64,000 nt of DNA from Microbacterium sp. zg-Y818 (lineage in GTDB: Bacteria; Actinomycetota; Actinomycetes; Actinomycetales; Microbacteriaceae), in contig NZ_CP126741.1 of the NCBI RefSeq assembly GCF_030246905.1, positions 1,054,001-1,118,000 of the forward strand. The letters run 5' to 3'. A program made the position numbers and the translations under genes. Shown here one piece after another: positions 25,937 to 35,660 of this stretch (its first letter is position 1; each line of letters opens with the position of its first letter). Below the pieces are notes generated by a model. It ran no database searches, was not told the DNA's origin, and saw only the letters and a list, made by a program, of their open reading frames with translations.

Positions 25937-28900
25937 GTGGCATCCGACTCCTTCGCTCATCTTCACGTCCACAGCGAGTACTCGATGCTCGACGGCGCGG
26001 CCCGCATCGGCGCCATGGTCCAAGAGGCGGTGCGGCTGGACATGCCGGCCATCGCCGTCACCGACCACGGCAACACCTTCGCCGCGTACGAGTTCTACAA
26101 GACGGCGAAAGACGCCGGCATCAAGCCGATCATCGGCATCGAGGCGTACGTCACCCCGGGCACGCACCGCAGCGACAAGTCACGGGTGCGCTGGGGCACG
26201 CCCGAGCAGAACAGCGACGACGTCTCGGGCTCGGGCGCCTACACGCACATGACCCTGCTGTCGGAGACGACCGAGGGCATGCACAACCTCTTCCGCCTCT
26301 CGAGCAAGGCCTCGATCGAGGGCTACTACTTCAAGCCGCGCATGGATCGCGAGCTGCTGCAGACGTACTCCAAGGGGCTCATCGCCACCACCGGCTGCCC
26401 GTCCGGCGAGGTGCAGACGCGCCTGCGGCTGGGGCAGTACGACGCCGCGCGCGCGGCGGCGGCGGAGTTCCAGGACATCTTCGGCAAGGACAACTACTTC
26501 GCCGAGATCATGGACCACGGTCTGTCGATCGAACGCCGGGTCATGACCGACCTGCACCGGCTCGCGAAGGACCTCGGCATTCCGCTGCTGGCCACCAACG
26601 ACCTGCACTACACCCACCAGCACGACGCCACGAGCCACGCGGCGCTGTTGTGCGTGCAGTCAGGGTCCACCCTCGACGACCCCAACCGGTTCAAGTTCGA
26701 CGGCGACGGGTACTACGTCAAGTCGCCCGCCGAGATGCGACAGATCTTCCGCGACCACGAGGTCGCGTGCGACAACACCCTGCTCATCGCCGAGCGCTGC
26801 AACGTCGAGTTCAACACCTCGGCCAACTACATGCCGCGCTACCCGGTGCCCGAGGGCGAGACCGAGGAGAGCTGGTTCGTCAAAGAGGTCGAGAACGGCC
26901 TGCACGAGCGGTACCCCGGCGGCATCCCCGACGCCGTGCGCAAGCAGGCGGAGTACGAGACCGGCGTCATCGTGCAGATGGGCTTCCCCGGCTACTTCCT
27001 CGTCGTCGCCGACTTCATCAACTGGGCCAAGCGCAATGGCATCCGCGTCGGCCCCGGCCGTGGCTCCGGCGCCGGCTCCATGGCGGCGTACGCCATGAAG
27101 ATCACCGACCTCGACCCGCTGGAGCACGGTCTGATCTTCGAGCGGTTCCTCAACCCCGACCGCGTCTCGATGCCCGACTTCGACGTCGACTTCGACGACC
27201 GGCGCCGCGGCGAGGTGATCCAGTACGTCACCGAGAAGTACGGCGACGAGCGCGTCGCCCAGATCGTCACCTACGGCACGATCAAGGCCAAGCAGGCGCT
27301 GAAGGATGCCGGGCGCGTGCTCGGGTTCCCCTTCAGCATGGGGGAGAAGCTCACCAAGGCCATGCCGCCGGCGGTGATGGGCAAGGACATGCCGCTGGGC
27401 GGGATGTTCGACCCGAAGCACCCCCGCTACAAAGAGGCATCCGAGTTCCGCTCCGTCATCGAGAGCGACCCCGAGGCCAAGACGGTGTTCGACACCGCCG
27501 TGGGCCTGGAGAACCTCAAGCGCCAGTGGGGCGTGCACGCCGCCGGCGTCATCATGTCCAGCGAGCCGCTGATCGACATCATCCCGATCATGAAGCGCGA
27601 GCAGGACGGCCAGATCGTCACGCAGTTCGACTACCCGGCGTGCGAGTCCCTGGGCCTCATCAAGATGGACTTCCTGGGGCTGCGCAACCTCACGATCATC
27701 GACGACGCGCTGGACAACATCGAGGCCAACCGCGGCGAGAAGGTCGTGCTCGAGGACCTCGCGCTCGACGACCAGGCGGCGTACGACCTTCTGGCCCGGG
27801 GCGACACGCTGGGCGTGTTCCAGCTCGACGGCGGACCCATGCGGTCGCTGCTGCGGCTGCTGAAGCCCGACAACTTCGAAGATATCTCGGCCGTCATCGC
27901 GCTGTACCGGCCGGGCCCGATGGGAGCGAACTCCCACACCAACTACGCGCTGCGCAAGAACGGGCTGCAGGAGATCACTCCGATCCACCCTGAGCTCGAA
28001 GAGCCGCTCGCCGAGATCCTGAGCACCAGCTACGGCCTCATCATCTACCAGGAGCAGGTGATGGCGATCGCCCAGCGCGTCGCCGGGTTCAGCCTCGGTC
28101 AGGCCGACATCCTGCGCCGCGCGATGGGCAAGAAGAAGAAGTCCGAGCTCGACAAGCAGTACGCGGGCTTCCAGGCCGGCATGCACGCGAACGGGTTCTC
28201 CGACGCCGCCGTCCAGAAGCTGTGGGACATCCTCCTGCCCTTCTCCGACTACGCCTTCAACAAGGCTCATTCCGCCGCGTACGGGCTGGTGTCGTACTGG
28301 ACGGCGTACCTGAAGGCGCACTACCCCGCCGAGTACATGGCGGCGCTGCTGACGAGCGTCGGCGATGCGAAGGACAAGCTCGCGGTATACCTCAACGAGT
28401 GCCGCCGCATGGGCATCCGGGTGCTGCCGCCGGACGTGCGGGAATCGATCCGGTACTTCGCCGCCGTCGGCAGCGACATCCGCTTCGGTCTCGGCGCGAT
28501 TCGCAACGTCGGCACCAACGTCGTCGACGGCATCGTCACGGCGCGTGCCGACGACAACTTCGTCAGCTTCCACGACTTCCTCACCAAGGTGCCGATCCAC
28601 GTCGCCAACAAGCGCACGGTCGAGTCGCTCATCAAGGCCGGGGCGTTCGACTCACTGGGCTCGACACGCCGTGCCCTGATGGAGATCCACGAGGATGCCA
28701 CCGAGGCCGCCGTGGACTCCAAGCGCAAGGCCGCGACCGGCGCCATCGGCTTCGACTTCGACAGCCTCTACGACGAGGCCGAGGAGGTCATGCCGCCCAA
28801 GGTGCCGGAGCGACCGGAATGGACCAAGAAGGACAAGCTGGCCTTCGAGCGCGAGATGCTCGGCCTGTATGTCTCGGACCACCCGCTGGCCGGTCTCGAG

Positions 28901-29455
28901 ATACCTCTGGCCAAGCACGCCTCGATGTCGATCCACGACCTGCTCTCCTCCGAGGACGTGCAGGACGGCGACCAGGTCACCGTCGCGGGCCTCGTGACCA
29001 GCGTGCAGCACCGGGTGGCCAAGCAGAGCGGCAACCCGTACGGCATGATCACGGTCGAGGACTTCAACGGCGAGGTGACCGTGATGTTCATGGGCAAGAC
29101 GTACACCGAGTTCCAGTCGATGCTCGTCGCCGACTCCATCCTCGTCGTCCGCGGCCGCGTTTCGCGGCGCGACGACGGCCTGAACCTGCACGGCCAGTCG
29201 GCATTCTCGCCGGATCTGGGCACGACCGACGTCGCCGGGCCGCTCACGCTCACGATGCCCGAGCACCGGGCGACCGAGGCCGTGATCGGCGAACTGGCAC
29301 AGGTGCTCACGCGGCACCGGGGCGACACCGAGGTGACGCTGAAGGTGCACAAGGGCGGCATCGCGAAGGTGTTCGAGGTGCCGCTGCACGTGCAGGTGAC
29401 CGCGGATCTCTATGGCGAGTTGAAGGGCCTGCTGGGTCCCCACTGCCTAGGCTGA
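25937..29455 (+). CDS. dnaE: DNA polymerase III alpha subunit DnaE
   Basis: 1172 residues with a GTG start; replicative polymerase. The N-terminal PHP domain starts FAHLHVHSEYSMLDGA and keeps metal-binding residues (AVTDHGN), consistent with the PHP proofreading exonuclease shown for mycobacterial DnaE1. The polymerase core has GPGRGSGAGSM and the catalytic DFDVDFDD. A helix-hairpin-helix region and an OB fold (VTVAGLVTSVQHRV, about 1010-1080) follow. Length is normal for actinobacterial DnaE1. The opposite strand carries a long open frame that is only a GC artefact. Confidence 0.98.
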   Translation: MASDSFAHLHVHSEYSMLDGAARIGAMVQEAVRLDMPAIAVTDHGNTFAAYEFYKTAKDAGIKPIIGIEAYVTPGTHRSDKSRVRWGTPEQNSDDVSGSGAYTHMTLLSETTEGMHNLFRLSSKASIEGYYFKPRMDRELLQTYSKGLIATTGCPSGEVQTRLRLGQYDAARAAAAEFQDIFGKDNYFAEIMDHGLSIERRVMTDLHRLAKDLGIPLLATNDLHYTHQHDATSHAALLCVQSGSTLDDPNRFKFDGDGYYVKSPAEMRQIFRDHEVACDNTLLIAERCNVEFNTSANYMPRYPVPEGETEESWFVKEVENGLHERYPGGIPDAVRKQAEYETGVIVQMGFPGYFLVVADFINWAKRNGIRVGPGRGSGAGSMAAYAMKITDLDPLEHGLIFERFLNPDRVSMPDFDVDFDDRRRGEVIQYVTEKYGDERVAQIVTYGTIKAKQALKDAGRVLGFPFSMGEKLTKAMPPAVMGKDMPLGGMFDPKHPRYKEASEFRSVIESDPEAKTVFDTAVGLENLKRQWGVHAAGVIMSSEPLIDIIPIMKREQDGQIVTQFDYPACESLGLIKMDFLGLRNLTIIDDALDNIEANRGEKVVLEDLALDDQAAYDLLARGDTLGVFQLDGGPMRSLLRLLKPDNFEDISAVIALYRPGPMGANSHTNYALRKNGLQEITPIHPELEEPLAEILSTSYGLIIYQEQVMAIAQRVAGFSLGQADILRRAMGKKKKSELDKQYAGFQAGMHANGFSDAAVQKLWDILLPFSDYAFNKAHSAAYGLVSYWTAYLKAHYPAEYMAALLTSVGDAKDKLAVYLNECRRMGIRVLPPDVRESIRYFAAVGSDIRFGLGAIRNVGTNVVDGIVTARADDNFVSFHDFLTKVPIHVANKRTVESLIKAGAFDSLGSTRRALMEIHEDATEAAVDSKRKAATGAIGFDFDSLYDEAEEVMPPKVPERPEWTKKDKLAFEREMLGLYVSDHPLAGLEIPLAKHASMSIHDLLSSEDVQDGDQVTVAGLVTSVQHRVAKQSGNPYGMITVEDFNGEVTVMFMGKTYTEFQSMLVADSILVVRGRVSRRDDGLNLHGQSAFSPDLGTTDVAGPLTLTMPEHRATEAVIGELAQVLTRHRGDTEVTLKVHKGGIAKVFEVPLHVQVTADLYGELKGLLGPHCLG

Positions 29456-29506
29456 CCGGTACCATCGGATGACCGCGCCTCCGGCGCGACGGCGAAGGGA
29501 TGAACC

Positions 29507-30658
29507 GTGACCGACGAGCGGCTCGACGAGAACACCGTGAACACCCCCGATCACTCCACCGATGCCGCGGATGCCACAGCGCATTCCGCGCCCGCGTCCG
29601 CCGGTGCCCCGCCGCAGTACGGCGTGGGTCCGTTCTCGGTGCGCGAAGTGGCGCTCCTGGCTGTCTGGCTCGTGGCGTTCATCGTGTCGTTCTTCTCCCT
29701 GTACCGCGACGAGCTCATCGGCGACGTCGGGGGAATCGGGGGCTCGGTCTGGAACTCGGGTCTGGACTGGATCCTCACCATCGGCGTTCCCACGGTGGCG
29801 GTGTTCCTCGTGGTCCTGCGCCGCTTCTCGCCCGACGGCATCCGCCGCGTCGGCTCGCTCGGGATCGATCAGTTCGCCTCGGTGGCGTTCTCGGTCTCCG
29901 CCGTCGTGTGGCTCGCCGCGCTGTGGACCAACGTGGTGCGTGGTGTGCAGACCGATGTGTGGCTGAGCAGCTGGGTCGTGTGGGTCGAGTTCTTCCTGAT
30001 GCTCGCCGGCGTCGTGCTCACCGTCTTCGCCCCGCTGCTGCCGACGCTCTCTGAGGACTTCAAGTACCGGCGTGAGATTCCGGCGCACCGCAACGCCCGG
30101 CCGTTGCGGCCGGTTGTCGCCCGCCCGGCCCCGGAGCGTCCCGCCCCGGCCGCCGACACGGCGCAGCCCGCCGACGCGGCCTCCGGCACTGCCGGAGCCC
30201 ACGCCGCCGGCGGCTACGGCACCGATGCGTACGGTGCAGGCGCGTACGGCGCAGGCGCCGCAGCAGACACGGCCGCAGCCGGCACGAACGCGCGGGACAC
30301 GGGCGCCTACGACACCGACGCCTTCGGTGAGAATCCCGACGTCGAGCGCTCGCTGGACGACCAGCCGCTCGCCGCAGCAGACGAGACCCCCGCCGAGTCC
30401 GACGCCGAAGCGGAGTGGGCTGCGGCCGTCGTCGTCGAGGAGCCCGTCGTGGTCTCCGGCGGACCGGTGAGTCAGGCGTTCTGGGCCCTCGTGCCCGTCG
30501 AACGCGACGTCGTCGATGCGCAGGGGGCGCCGCTTTTCCGCATCGGCCCCGACGCGTGGGCGCTCGTGATCGAGGACCGGGGCGAGGTGTTCGTCGTACG
30601 CCACGAAGACGGGCGCGTCGGATACCTGCACGACGTCTCGGACGTCACGCGGGGCTGA
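29507..30658 (+). CDS. Uncharacterised four-helix membrane protein with low-complexity C-terminal half
   Basis: 383 residues with a GTG start preceded by GAAGGG. After a Thr/Asp/Ala-rich N-tail, four membrane segments are visible (about 45-65, 83-105, 121-140, 150-172). The soluble half has a Pro/Ala-rich part, a tandem YGAGAYGAGA region (about 238-250) and an acidic stretch. A conserved-looking end follows, with FWALVPVERDVVD and AWALVIEDRGEVFVVRHEDG that could form a small beta domain. I do not recognise the family. It lies between dnaE and hisD on the same strand with its own likely ribosome binding site. Confidence 0.75.
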   Translation: MTDERLDENTVNTPDHSTDAADATAHSAPASAGAPPQYGVGPFSVREVALLAVWLVAFIVSFFSLYRDELIGDVGGIGGSVWNSGLDWILTIGVPTVAVFLVVLRRFSPDGIRRVGSLGIDQFASVAFSVSAVVWLAALWTNVVRGVQTDVWLSSWVVWVEFFLMLAGVVLTVFAPLLPTLSEDFKYRREIPAHRNARPLRPVVARPAPERPAPAADTAQPADAASGTAGAHAAGGYGTDAYGAGAYGAGAAADTAAAGTNARDTGAYDTDAFGENPDVERSLDDQPLAAADETPAESDAEAEWAAAVVVEEPVVVSGGPVSQAFWALVPVERDVVDAQGAPLFRIGPDAWALVIEDRGEVFVVRHEDGRVGYLHDVSDVTRG

Positions 30659-30695
30659 GGCCCGCAGCCCGGCCGGCGGCCGGGGGAGGGGCCGG

Positions 30696-30701
30696 TAATC
30701 T
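30696..30701 (+). promoter_or_regulatory. Putative -10 of hisD (leaderless)
   Basis: TAATCT ends 6 bases before the hisD ATG. The gap after the upstream gene is only 49 bases. Confidence 0.45.
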
Positions 30702-30707
30702 GGTGGG

Positions 30708-32009
30708 ATGATCCGTACGATCGACCTCCGCGGCCGCACGCTCACCTCGGCCGAGTTGCTGGCATCCGTCCCGCGCGCTCAAGCGGCGCGAGCGGAGGCG
30801 CTCACGACGGCGGCTCAGATCGTGCACGACGTCGCCTCCCGCGGCGAGGCCGCGCTGCGCGAGCAGGCGGAGCGCTTCGACCGCGCGTCGGGTCACGCCC
30901 TGCGGGTTCCTCAAGATCACGTCGACGAGGCCATCGCCTCGCTCGATCCGACGGTGCGTGCAGCACTCGAAGAAGCCATCCGCCGTGTGCGTGAAGCCTC
31001 TGCCGCGCAGGTCCCGCCTCCGTCGGCCGTCGAGCTGTCGCCCGGCGCCCGGGTCGAGCAGCGGTGGCGGCCGGTCCGCCGCGCCGGCGTGTACGTCCCC
31101 GGCGGCAAGGCCGTCTACCCGTCGAGTGTGGTGATGAACGTTGTGCCCGCCCAGGTCGCCGGCGTGGGCGAAGTCGCCCTCGCGTCCCCGCCGCAGCGCG
31201 AGCACGGCGGCCGGGTGCACCCGGTGATCCTTGCGGCTGCGGGGCTCGTCGGGGTGACCGAGATCTACGCGATGGGCGGTGCCGGCGCGATCGGCGCGTT
31301 CGCGTACGGGGTTGCGTCGATCGGGCTCGAGCCGGTCGACGTCGTCACCGGGCCGGGCAACAACTTCGTCGCGGCTGCCAAGCGCGCCGTCGCGGGCGTG
31401 GTGGGCACCGATTCCGAAGCCGGCGCGACCGAGATCCTCATCGTCGCAGATGACAGCGCCGACGCGGTGCTGGTCGCGATGGACCTCATCAGCCAGGCCG
31501 AGCACGATGAGCAGGCCTCCGCCGTGCTGGTGACGCCGTCGGAGTCTCTCGCGACCGCGGTGATCGACGCGGTCACCGAACGCGCGTCGCGCACCCGGCA
31601 CGCGGAGCGCATCGCCCAGGCGTTGTCGGGCCCGCAGTCGGCCGTGGTGCTGGTCGACGACATCGCCGCCGCCACGGCGGTGAGCAACGCCTACGCCCCC
31701 GAGCACCTCGAACTGCACCTCGCCGACCCCCACGTCGACGACTTCGTGAACGCCGGAGCGGTCTTCGTCGGCGCCGCGTCGCCGGTGAGCCTGGGCGACT
31801 ACCTCGCCGGGAGCAACCACGTCCTCCCCACCGGAGGTCAGGCCCGCTACGCGGCGGGACTGTCCGCGTCGACCTTCCTCCGCCCGCAGCAGATCATCGC
31901 GTACGACCGCGCCGCTCTGGCGGAAGTGGCCGATGGGATCGTGGCGCTCGCGACGGCCGAAGACCTCCCCGCGCACGGCGAAGCGGTCACCGCCCGCTTC
32001 GGGCGTTAG
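30708..32009 (+). CDS. hisD: Histidinol dehydrogenase HisD
   Basis: 433 residues with an ATG start. Zn-dependent enzyme that carries out the last two oxidations of histidine synthesis with NAD. Recognisable blocks are RAGVYVPGGKAVYPSS, GPGNNFVAAAKRAVAG, ASAVLVTPS and SPVSLGDYLAGSNHVLPTGG; the His pair near ISQAEHDEQAS is catalytic. Other his genes are not in the window, so it is apparently separate from an operon here, followed 12 bases later by nrdR. Confidence 0.97.
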   Translation: MIRTIDLRGRTLTSAELLASVPRAQAARAEALTTAAQIVHDVASRGEAALREQAERFDRASGHALRVPQDHVDEAIASLDPTVRAALEEAIRRVREASAAQVPPPSAVELSPGARVEQRWRPVRRAGVYVPGGKAVYPSSVVMNVVPAQVAGVGEVALASPPQREHGGRVHPVILAAAGLVGVTEIYAMGGAGAIGAFAYGVASIGLEPVDVVTGPGNNFVAAAKRAVAGVVGTDSEAGATEILIVADDSADAVLVAMDLISQAEHDEQASAVLVTPSESLATAVIDAVTERASRTRHAERIAQALSGPQSAVVLVDDIAAATAVSNAYAPEHLELHLADPHVDDFVNAGAVFVGAASPVSLGDYLAGSNHVLPTGGQARYAAGLSASTFLRPQQIIAYDRAALAEVADGIVALATAEDLPAHGEAVTARFGR

Positions 32010-32012
32010 TCT
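32007..32012 (+). promoter_or_regulatory. Possible -10 of nrdR
   Basis: TAGTCT overlaps the hisD stop codon and ends 9 bases before the nrdR ATG. There is no Shine-Dalgarno sequence, so nrdR may have a leaderless transcript as well as readthrough from hisD. Confidence 0.3.
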
Positions 32013-32021
32013 GTCGGTGCC

Positions 32022-32498
32022 ATGCACTGCCCCTTCTGCCGCCATCCCGACTCCCGCGTCGTCGACTCCCGCACGAGTGACGACGGCCTGAGCATCCGCC
32101 GCCGACGCCAGTGTCCCGAGTGCGGCGGGCGGTTCTCGACGATAGAGACCGCAAGCCTCAACGTGATCAAGCGCTCCGGCGTCATCGAGCCGTTCAGCCG
32201 CGAGAAGGTCATGTCCGGCGTCCGCAAGGCGTGCCAGGGCCGGCCGGTCACCGAGGGCGACCTGGCGATCCTCGCCCAGTCGGTCGAGGAGGCGATCCGC
32301 CAGACAGGGTCGTCGCAGATCGACACGAACGACATCGGGCTGGCTATCCTGGGGCCGCTGCGCCACCTCGACGAGGTGGCCTACCTCCGCTTCGCCAGCG
32401 TCTACCAGGCGTTCGACTCGCTCGAGGACTTCGAGACCGCCATCGCACAGCTGCGTGCCGACCACGCCGCGGCCCGCGCCGCCGTGCACGCGGACTGA
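32022..32498 (+). CDS. nrdR: Transcriptional repressor NrdR
   Basis: 158 residues with an ATG start. The N-terminal zinc ribbon has [13 protein letters not shown] and [12 protein letters not shown] (two Cys pairs). An ATP-cone domain (about 45-140) follows, starting [16 protein letters not shown]. NrdR senses dATP/ATP and represses ribonucleotide reductase genes. No NrdR target gene is nearby in this window. Confidence 0.97.
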   Translation: MHCPFCRHPDSRVVDSRTSDDGLSIRRRRQCPECGGRFSTIETASLNVIKRSGVIEPFSREKVMSGVRKACQGRPVTEGDLAILAQSVEEAIRQTGSSQIDTNDIGLAILGPLRHLDEVAYLRFASVYQAFDSLEDFETAIAQLRADHAAARAAVHAD

Positions 32499-32525
32499 CC
32501 CGACCCCCGCCGCAGGTACCCGACG

Positions 32526-33554
32526 ATGTATCCACTTCTCTTCCGCGCCGTCCTCACGCGTCTGGACCCTGAGACCGCGCACCACGCGGCGATGACGGTG
32601 ATCCGCACGCTGGGGCTGCGGCCCTTCGCGCCGCTCGTGCGCCGGTTCACGCGTCCGGCGCCGCAACTGCGCACGCAGGCGCTCGGCCTCACCTTCGATT
32701 CCCCGTTCGGAGTCGCCGCGGGTTTCGACAAGGACGTCACCGGGGCCGCAGGGCTGTGGGCGCTCGGCTTCGGTCACGTCGAGGTGGGCACGCTCACCGC
32801 GATCCCGCAGCAGGGCAACCCCCGCCCGCGGCTCTTCCGCCTGGTGCCCGACCGGGCCGTGGTCAACCGCATGGGGTTCAACAACCACGGCGCCGAGGCT
32901 GCGGCATCCCGCCTGCGTGCCCTCCGCCGCCGCAAGCGGCGAGCGGTGCTCGGTGTGAACATCGGCAAGAGCCGGGTGGTCGACGTCGCCGATGCCACCG
33001 CCGACTACGTCACCAGCACTCGTCTGCTCGCGCCGCTGGCCGACTACCTCGTCGTGAACGTGTCGTCGCCGAACACGCCGGGCCTGCGCGGACTGCAGGC
33101 CGTCGAGACCTTGCGACCCCTTCTCGAGGCCGTGCGCGACGCATCCGGGAGCACGCCACTGCTGGTGAAGATCGCCCCCGACCTGCCCGACGAGGAGATC
33201 ACTGCGATCGCCCGCCTCGCCGTCGAATCCGGGCTCGCAGGCATCATCGCGACGAACACGACCATCTCCCGCGAGGGGCTCACGAGCGACCCCGCGGTGG
33301 TGGCGGCAGCCGGCGACGGTGGACTGTCCGGCGCGCCCTTGAAGAAGCGTTCACTCGAGGTGCTGCGGGTGCTCCGCGCAGCGGTTCCGGCGACCTTCTG
33401 CGTCATCTCCGTCGGGGGAGTGGGGACGGCGGCCGACGTGCGCGAACGACTGGACGCCGGTGCCGACCTCGTGCAGGGCTACACCGGGTTCCTGTACCGC
33501 GGGCCGCTCTGGGCGCGGCAGATCAACCGCGGACTCGCCCGAACCGCACGCTGA
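32526..33554 (+). CDS. pyrD: Quinone-dependent dihydroorotate dehydrogenase (class 2) PyrD
   Basis: 342 residues with an ATG start. FMN enzyme of pyrimidine synthesis that passes electrons to quinone. The N-terminal helix pair (MYPLLFRAVLTRLDPETAHH) is the membrane-associated extension specific to class 2. The active-site region has VNVSSPNTPGLRGLQ with the catalytic Ser. GVAAGFDKD, MGFNNHGA and the C-terminal GYTGFLYRGP phosphate loop are also present. The menaquinone link fits the respiratory genes downstream. Confidence 0.96.
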   Translation: MYPLLFRAVLTRLDPETAHHAAMTVIRTLGLRPFAPLVRRFTRPAPQLRTQALGLTFDSPFGVAAGFDKDVTGAAGLWALGFGHVEVGTLTAIPQQGNPRPRLFRLVPDRAVVNRMGFNNHGAEAAASRLRALRRRKRRAVLGVNIGKSRVVDVADATADYVTSTRLLAPLADYLVVNVSSPNTPGLRGLQAVETLRPLLEAVRDASGSTPLLVKIAPDLPDEEITAIARLAVESGLAGIIATNTTISREGLTSDPAVVAAAGDGGLSGAPLKKRSLEVLRVLRAAVPATFCVISVGGVGTAADVRERLDAGADLVQGYTGFLYRGPLWARQINRGLARTAR

Positions 33555-33564
33555 CGCGCAGCGA

Positions 33565-34137
33565 TCAGACCTTCGCGCCGCGCTTCACCTGGGGCTTGGG
33601 CAGACGCATGAAGCGCATCTGTATCGTGCGCATCGCGGCGTACCAGCCGAGGCCCTTCTCCATGCGCGTGCCGAAGCGGTCCTTCGCGACCTTCTTCACC
33701 CGGATGGAGGTGATGATCATGTCGCCGATGACGAAGAGGATGAAGATCCAGAGGCCGATGAACGACCAGTAGGTGACGGCGGCGATCGGGATGAACGTCA
33801 GCACGATGACCAGCAGCATCATCGGCATGACGGCCTCGCCGAGGTGCCACCCGGCGTCGACGAAGTCGCGGGCGAACTTGCGCTGCGGACCCTTGTCGCG
33901 CGCCGGCAGGTAGCGATCCTCGCCGTTGGCCATGCCGATGCGGGCCTTCTCGCGCGCCGCGGCGAGCTCCGCCTTCGCGCGCGCCTTGGCCTCCTTGGTG
34001 TCGGCCACCAGCGGGCGCTTGCGAGCCGCCTCGCGCTCGGCACGCGACGGCGTCGGGCGGCCCTTGCCCGAGCCCACCTGCTCGGCGGGCGTCGTCGTCG
34101 ACGTTTCCTTCGGCGCGGAAGCGGGGGTGTTGGCCAC
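33565..34137 (-). CDS. DUF3043 membrane protein
   Basis: 190 residues with a GTG start. A basic, low-complexity N-terminus (Arg/Lys/Ala-rich, GKGRPTPSRAEREAARKRP) is followed by GEDRYLPARDKGPQRKFARDF, the DUF3043 hallmark, then two membrane segments (about 105-125 and 127-148) and a basic C-terminus. The family is restricted to Actinobacteria; function unknown. It diverges from the M20 peptidase gene. Confidence 0.9.
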   Translation of the reverse strand: MANTPASAPKETSTTTPAEQVGSGKGRPTPSRAEREAARKRPLVADTKEAKARAKAELAAAREKARIGMANGEDRYLPARDKGPQRKFARDFVDAGWHLGEAVMPMMLLVIVLTFIPIAAVTYWSFIGLWIFILFVIGDMIITSIRVKKVAKDRFGTRMEKGLGWYAAMRTIQMRFMRLPKPQVKRGAKV

Positions 34138-34174
34138 GGGAGGATCCTCTGGATAGCGGGAATCGGGTTCACTC

Positions 34175-34180
34175 TAAGAT
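34175..34180 (+). promoter_or_regulatory. Putative -10 of the M20 peptidase gene (leaderless)
   Basis: TAAGAT ends 7 bases before the ATG, and the spacer has no purine-rich sequence. Confidence 0.5.
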
Positions 34181-34187
34181 TACCCGC

Positions 34188-35582
34188 ATGAGTTCCGACC
34201 TGTCCCGCCCCGAGGCCGTGCGCGCCGCGGCCACCGCCGCCGTGCCCGCCGCCCTCGCCGACCTGGGCGCGCTGGTGCGCATCCCCTCCATCGCCTTCCC
34301 CGGTTTCGACCCCGCCGAGGTGCGTCGCAGCGCGGAGTCCGTCAAGCAGCTCGCGGAAGGGCTCGGGATCTTCGAGCGTGTCGAGGTGCGCGACGCCGCG
34401 ATTCCCGGCACGGACGAGCGCGGGATGCCGGCAGTGCTTGCGACCCGTGCCGCCCGCAACGGCCGCCCGACGATCCTCCTCTACGCTCACCACGACGTGC
34501 AGCCGGTCGGCGACGAAGCGCTGTGGGAGACGCCGCCCTTCGAGCCCACCGTCCGCGACGGCCGCCTCTACGCCCGCGGCGCCGCCGACGACAAGGCCGG
34601 GGTGATGGCGCACATCGGCGCGCTCCGTGCGCTCACCGAGGCGCTCGGCCCCGACTTCGACCTCGGGGTGGCGCTCTTCATCGAAGGCGAGGAAGAGGCG
34701 GGCTCCCGCTCGTTCGCCGCCTTCCTCGAAGACAACGCCGACGCATTGCGTTCTGACGTGATCGTCGTGGCCGACTCCGGCAACTGGGATTCGCGCACGC
34801 CCGCGGTCACCGTCTCGCTTCGCGGCAACGCGCGCTTCACGCTGACCGTCCGCACCCTCGACCACGCCTCCCACTCCGGAATGTTCGGGGGAGCGGTGCC
34901 GGACGCGATGATGGCCACGATCAAGCTGCTCTCGACACTGTGGGACGCCGAGGGCGGCGTCGCGGTCGCAGGTCTCAGCCACCGGGATGCCGAGACTCCC
35001 GAGTACGGCGAGCAGACGCTCCGCGAAGAGGCCGGGCTCCCCGAGGGTGTGTCGCCGATCGGCGACGGCACCATTCTCAGCCGCATCTGGAACAAGCCCT
35101 CCGTGACGGTGACCGGCATCGACGCGCCGAGCGTCGTGAACGCGTCGAACACCCTCAGCCCGGAGGTGTCCGTCGTGATCAGCGCCCGCGTGGCGCCCGG
35201 CCAATCGGCGCGCGATGCATACGAGGCGCTCGAGGCGCACCTTCGGGCGCATGCGCCGTTCGGGGCACAGCTCACCTTCTCGGACGTGGACTTCGGCGAC
35301 GGGTTTCTCGTAGACACGGCGGGATGGGCCGTCGAAGACGCCCGCGCAGCCCTCGAGGCGGGCTACGGCGTGCCGCCGGTGGATATCGGGGTCGGGGGAT
35401 CGATCCCGTTCATCGCCGATCTCGTGCGCGAGTTCCCCGAGGCGCAGATCCTCGTCACCGGAGTCGAGGACCCGCACGCGCGGGCCCACAGCCCGAACGA
35501 GTCGCTGCACCTGGAAACCTTCCGCAATGCGCTGGTCTCCGAGGCGCTCCTGCTGGAGCGTCTCGACGCCAAAAGCCTCTGA
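34188..35582 (+). CDS. M20-family dipeptidase
   Basis: 464 residues with an ATG start. Zinc dipeptidase/aminoacylase fold. The metal site is visible: YAHHDVQP, RGAADDKAG and IEGEEEAGSRSF (general base Glu); a C-terminal His lies in DPHARAHSPNE. The lid/dimerisation domain spans about 205-330. Actinobacterial relatives are annotated as cytosolic dipeptidases; the substrate is not determined by sequence. Confidence 0.92.
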   Translation: MSSDLSRPEAVRAAATAAVPAALADLGALVRIPSIAFPGFDPAEVRRSAESVKQLAEGLGIFERVEVRDAAIPGTDERGMPAVLATRAARNGRPTILLYAHHDVQPVGDEALWETPPFEPTVRDGRLYARGAADDKAGVMAHIGALRALTEALGPDFDLGVALFIEGEEEAGSRSFAAFLEDNADALRSDVIVVADSGNWDSRTPAVTVSLRGNARFTLTVRTLDHASHSGMFGGAVPDAMMATIKLLSTLWDAEGGVAVAGLSHRDAETPEYGEQTLREEAGLPEGVSPIGDGTILSRIWNKPSVTVTGIDAPSVVNASNTLSPEVSVVISARVAPGQSARDAYEALEAHLRAHAPFGAQLTFSDVDFGDGFLVDTAGWAVEDARAALEAGYGVPPVDIGVGGSIPFIADLVREFPEAQILVTGVEDPHARAHSPNESLHLETFRNALVSEALLLERLDAKSL

Positions 35583-35609
35583 CCCGGGCCGGCTCTCGGG
35601 GGACGCGCG

Positions 35610-35615
35610 TAGAAT
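35610..35615 (+). promoter_or_regulatory. Putative -10 of erpA
   Basis: TAGAAT lies 45 bases before the erpA ATG. The leader contains a GGGGAGA ribosome binding site. Confidence 0.45.
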
Positions 35616-35660
35616 CGTGGCATCCAGCCGCCCCCGGCGGCCCGACCCAGGGGAGACCCC

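Noticed and set aside
26660..28600. 646-codon open frame on the minus strand inside dnaE
   Set aside because: A GC-rich shadow: it lies entirely opposite conserved dnaE, has no family features, and its composition (Val/Asp/His/Arg/Gly) is what the complement of such a gene gives.
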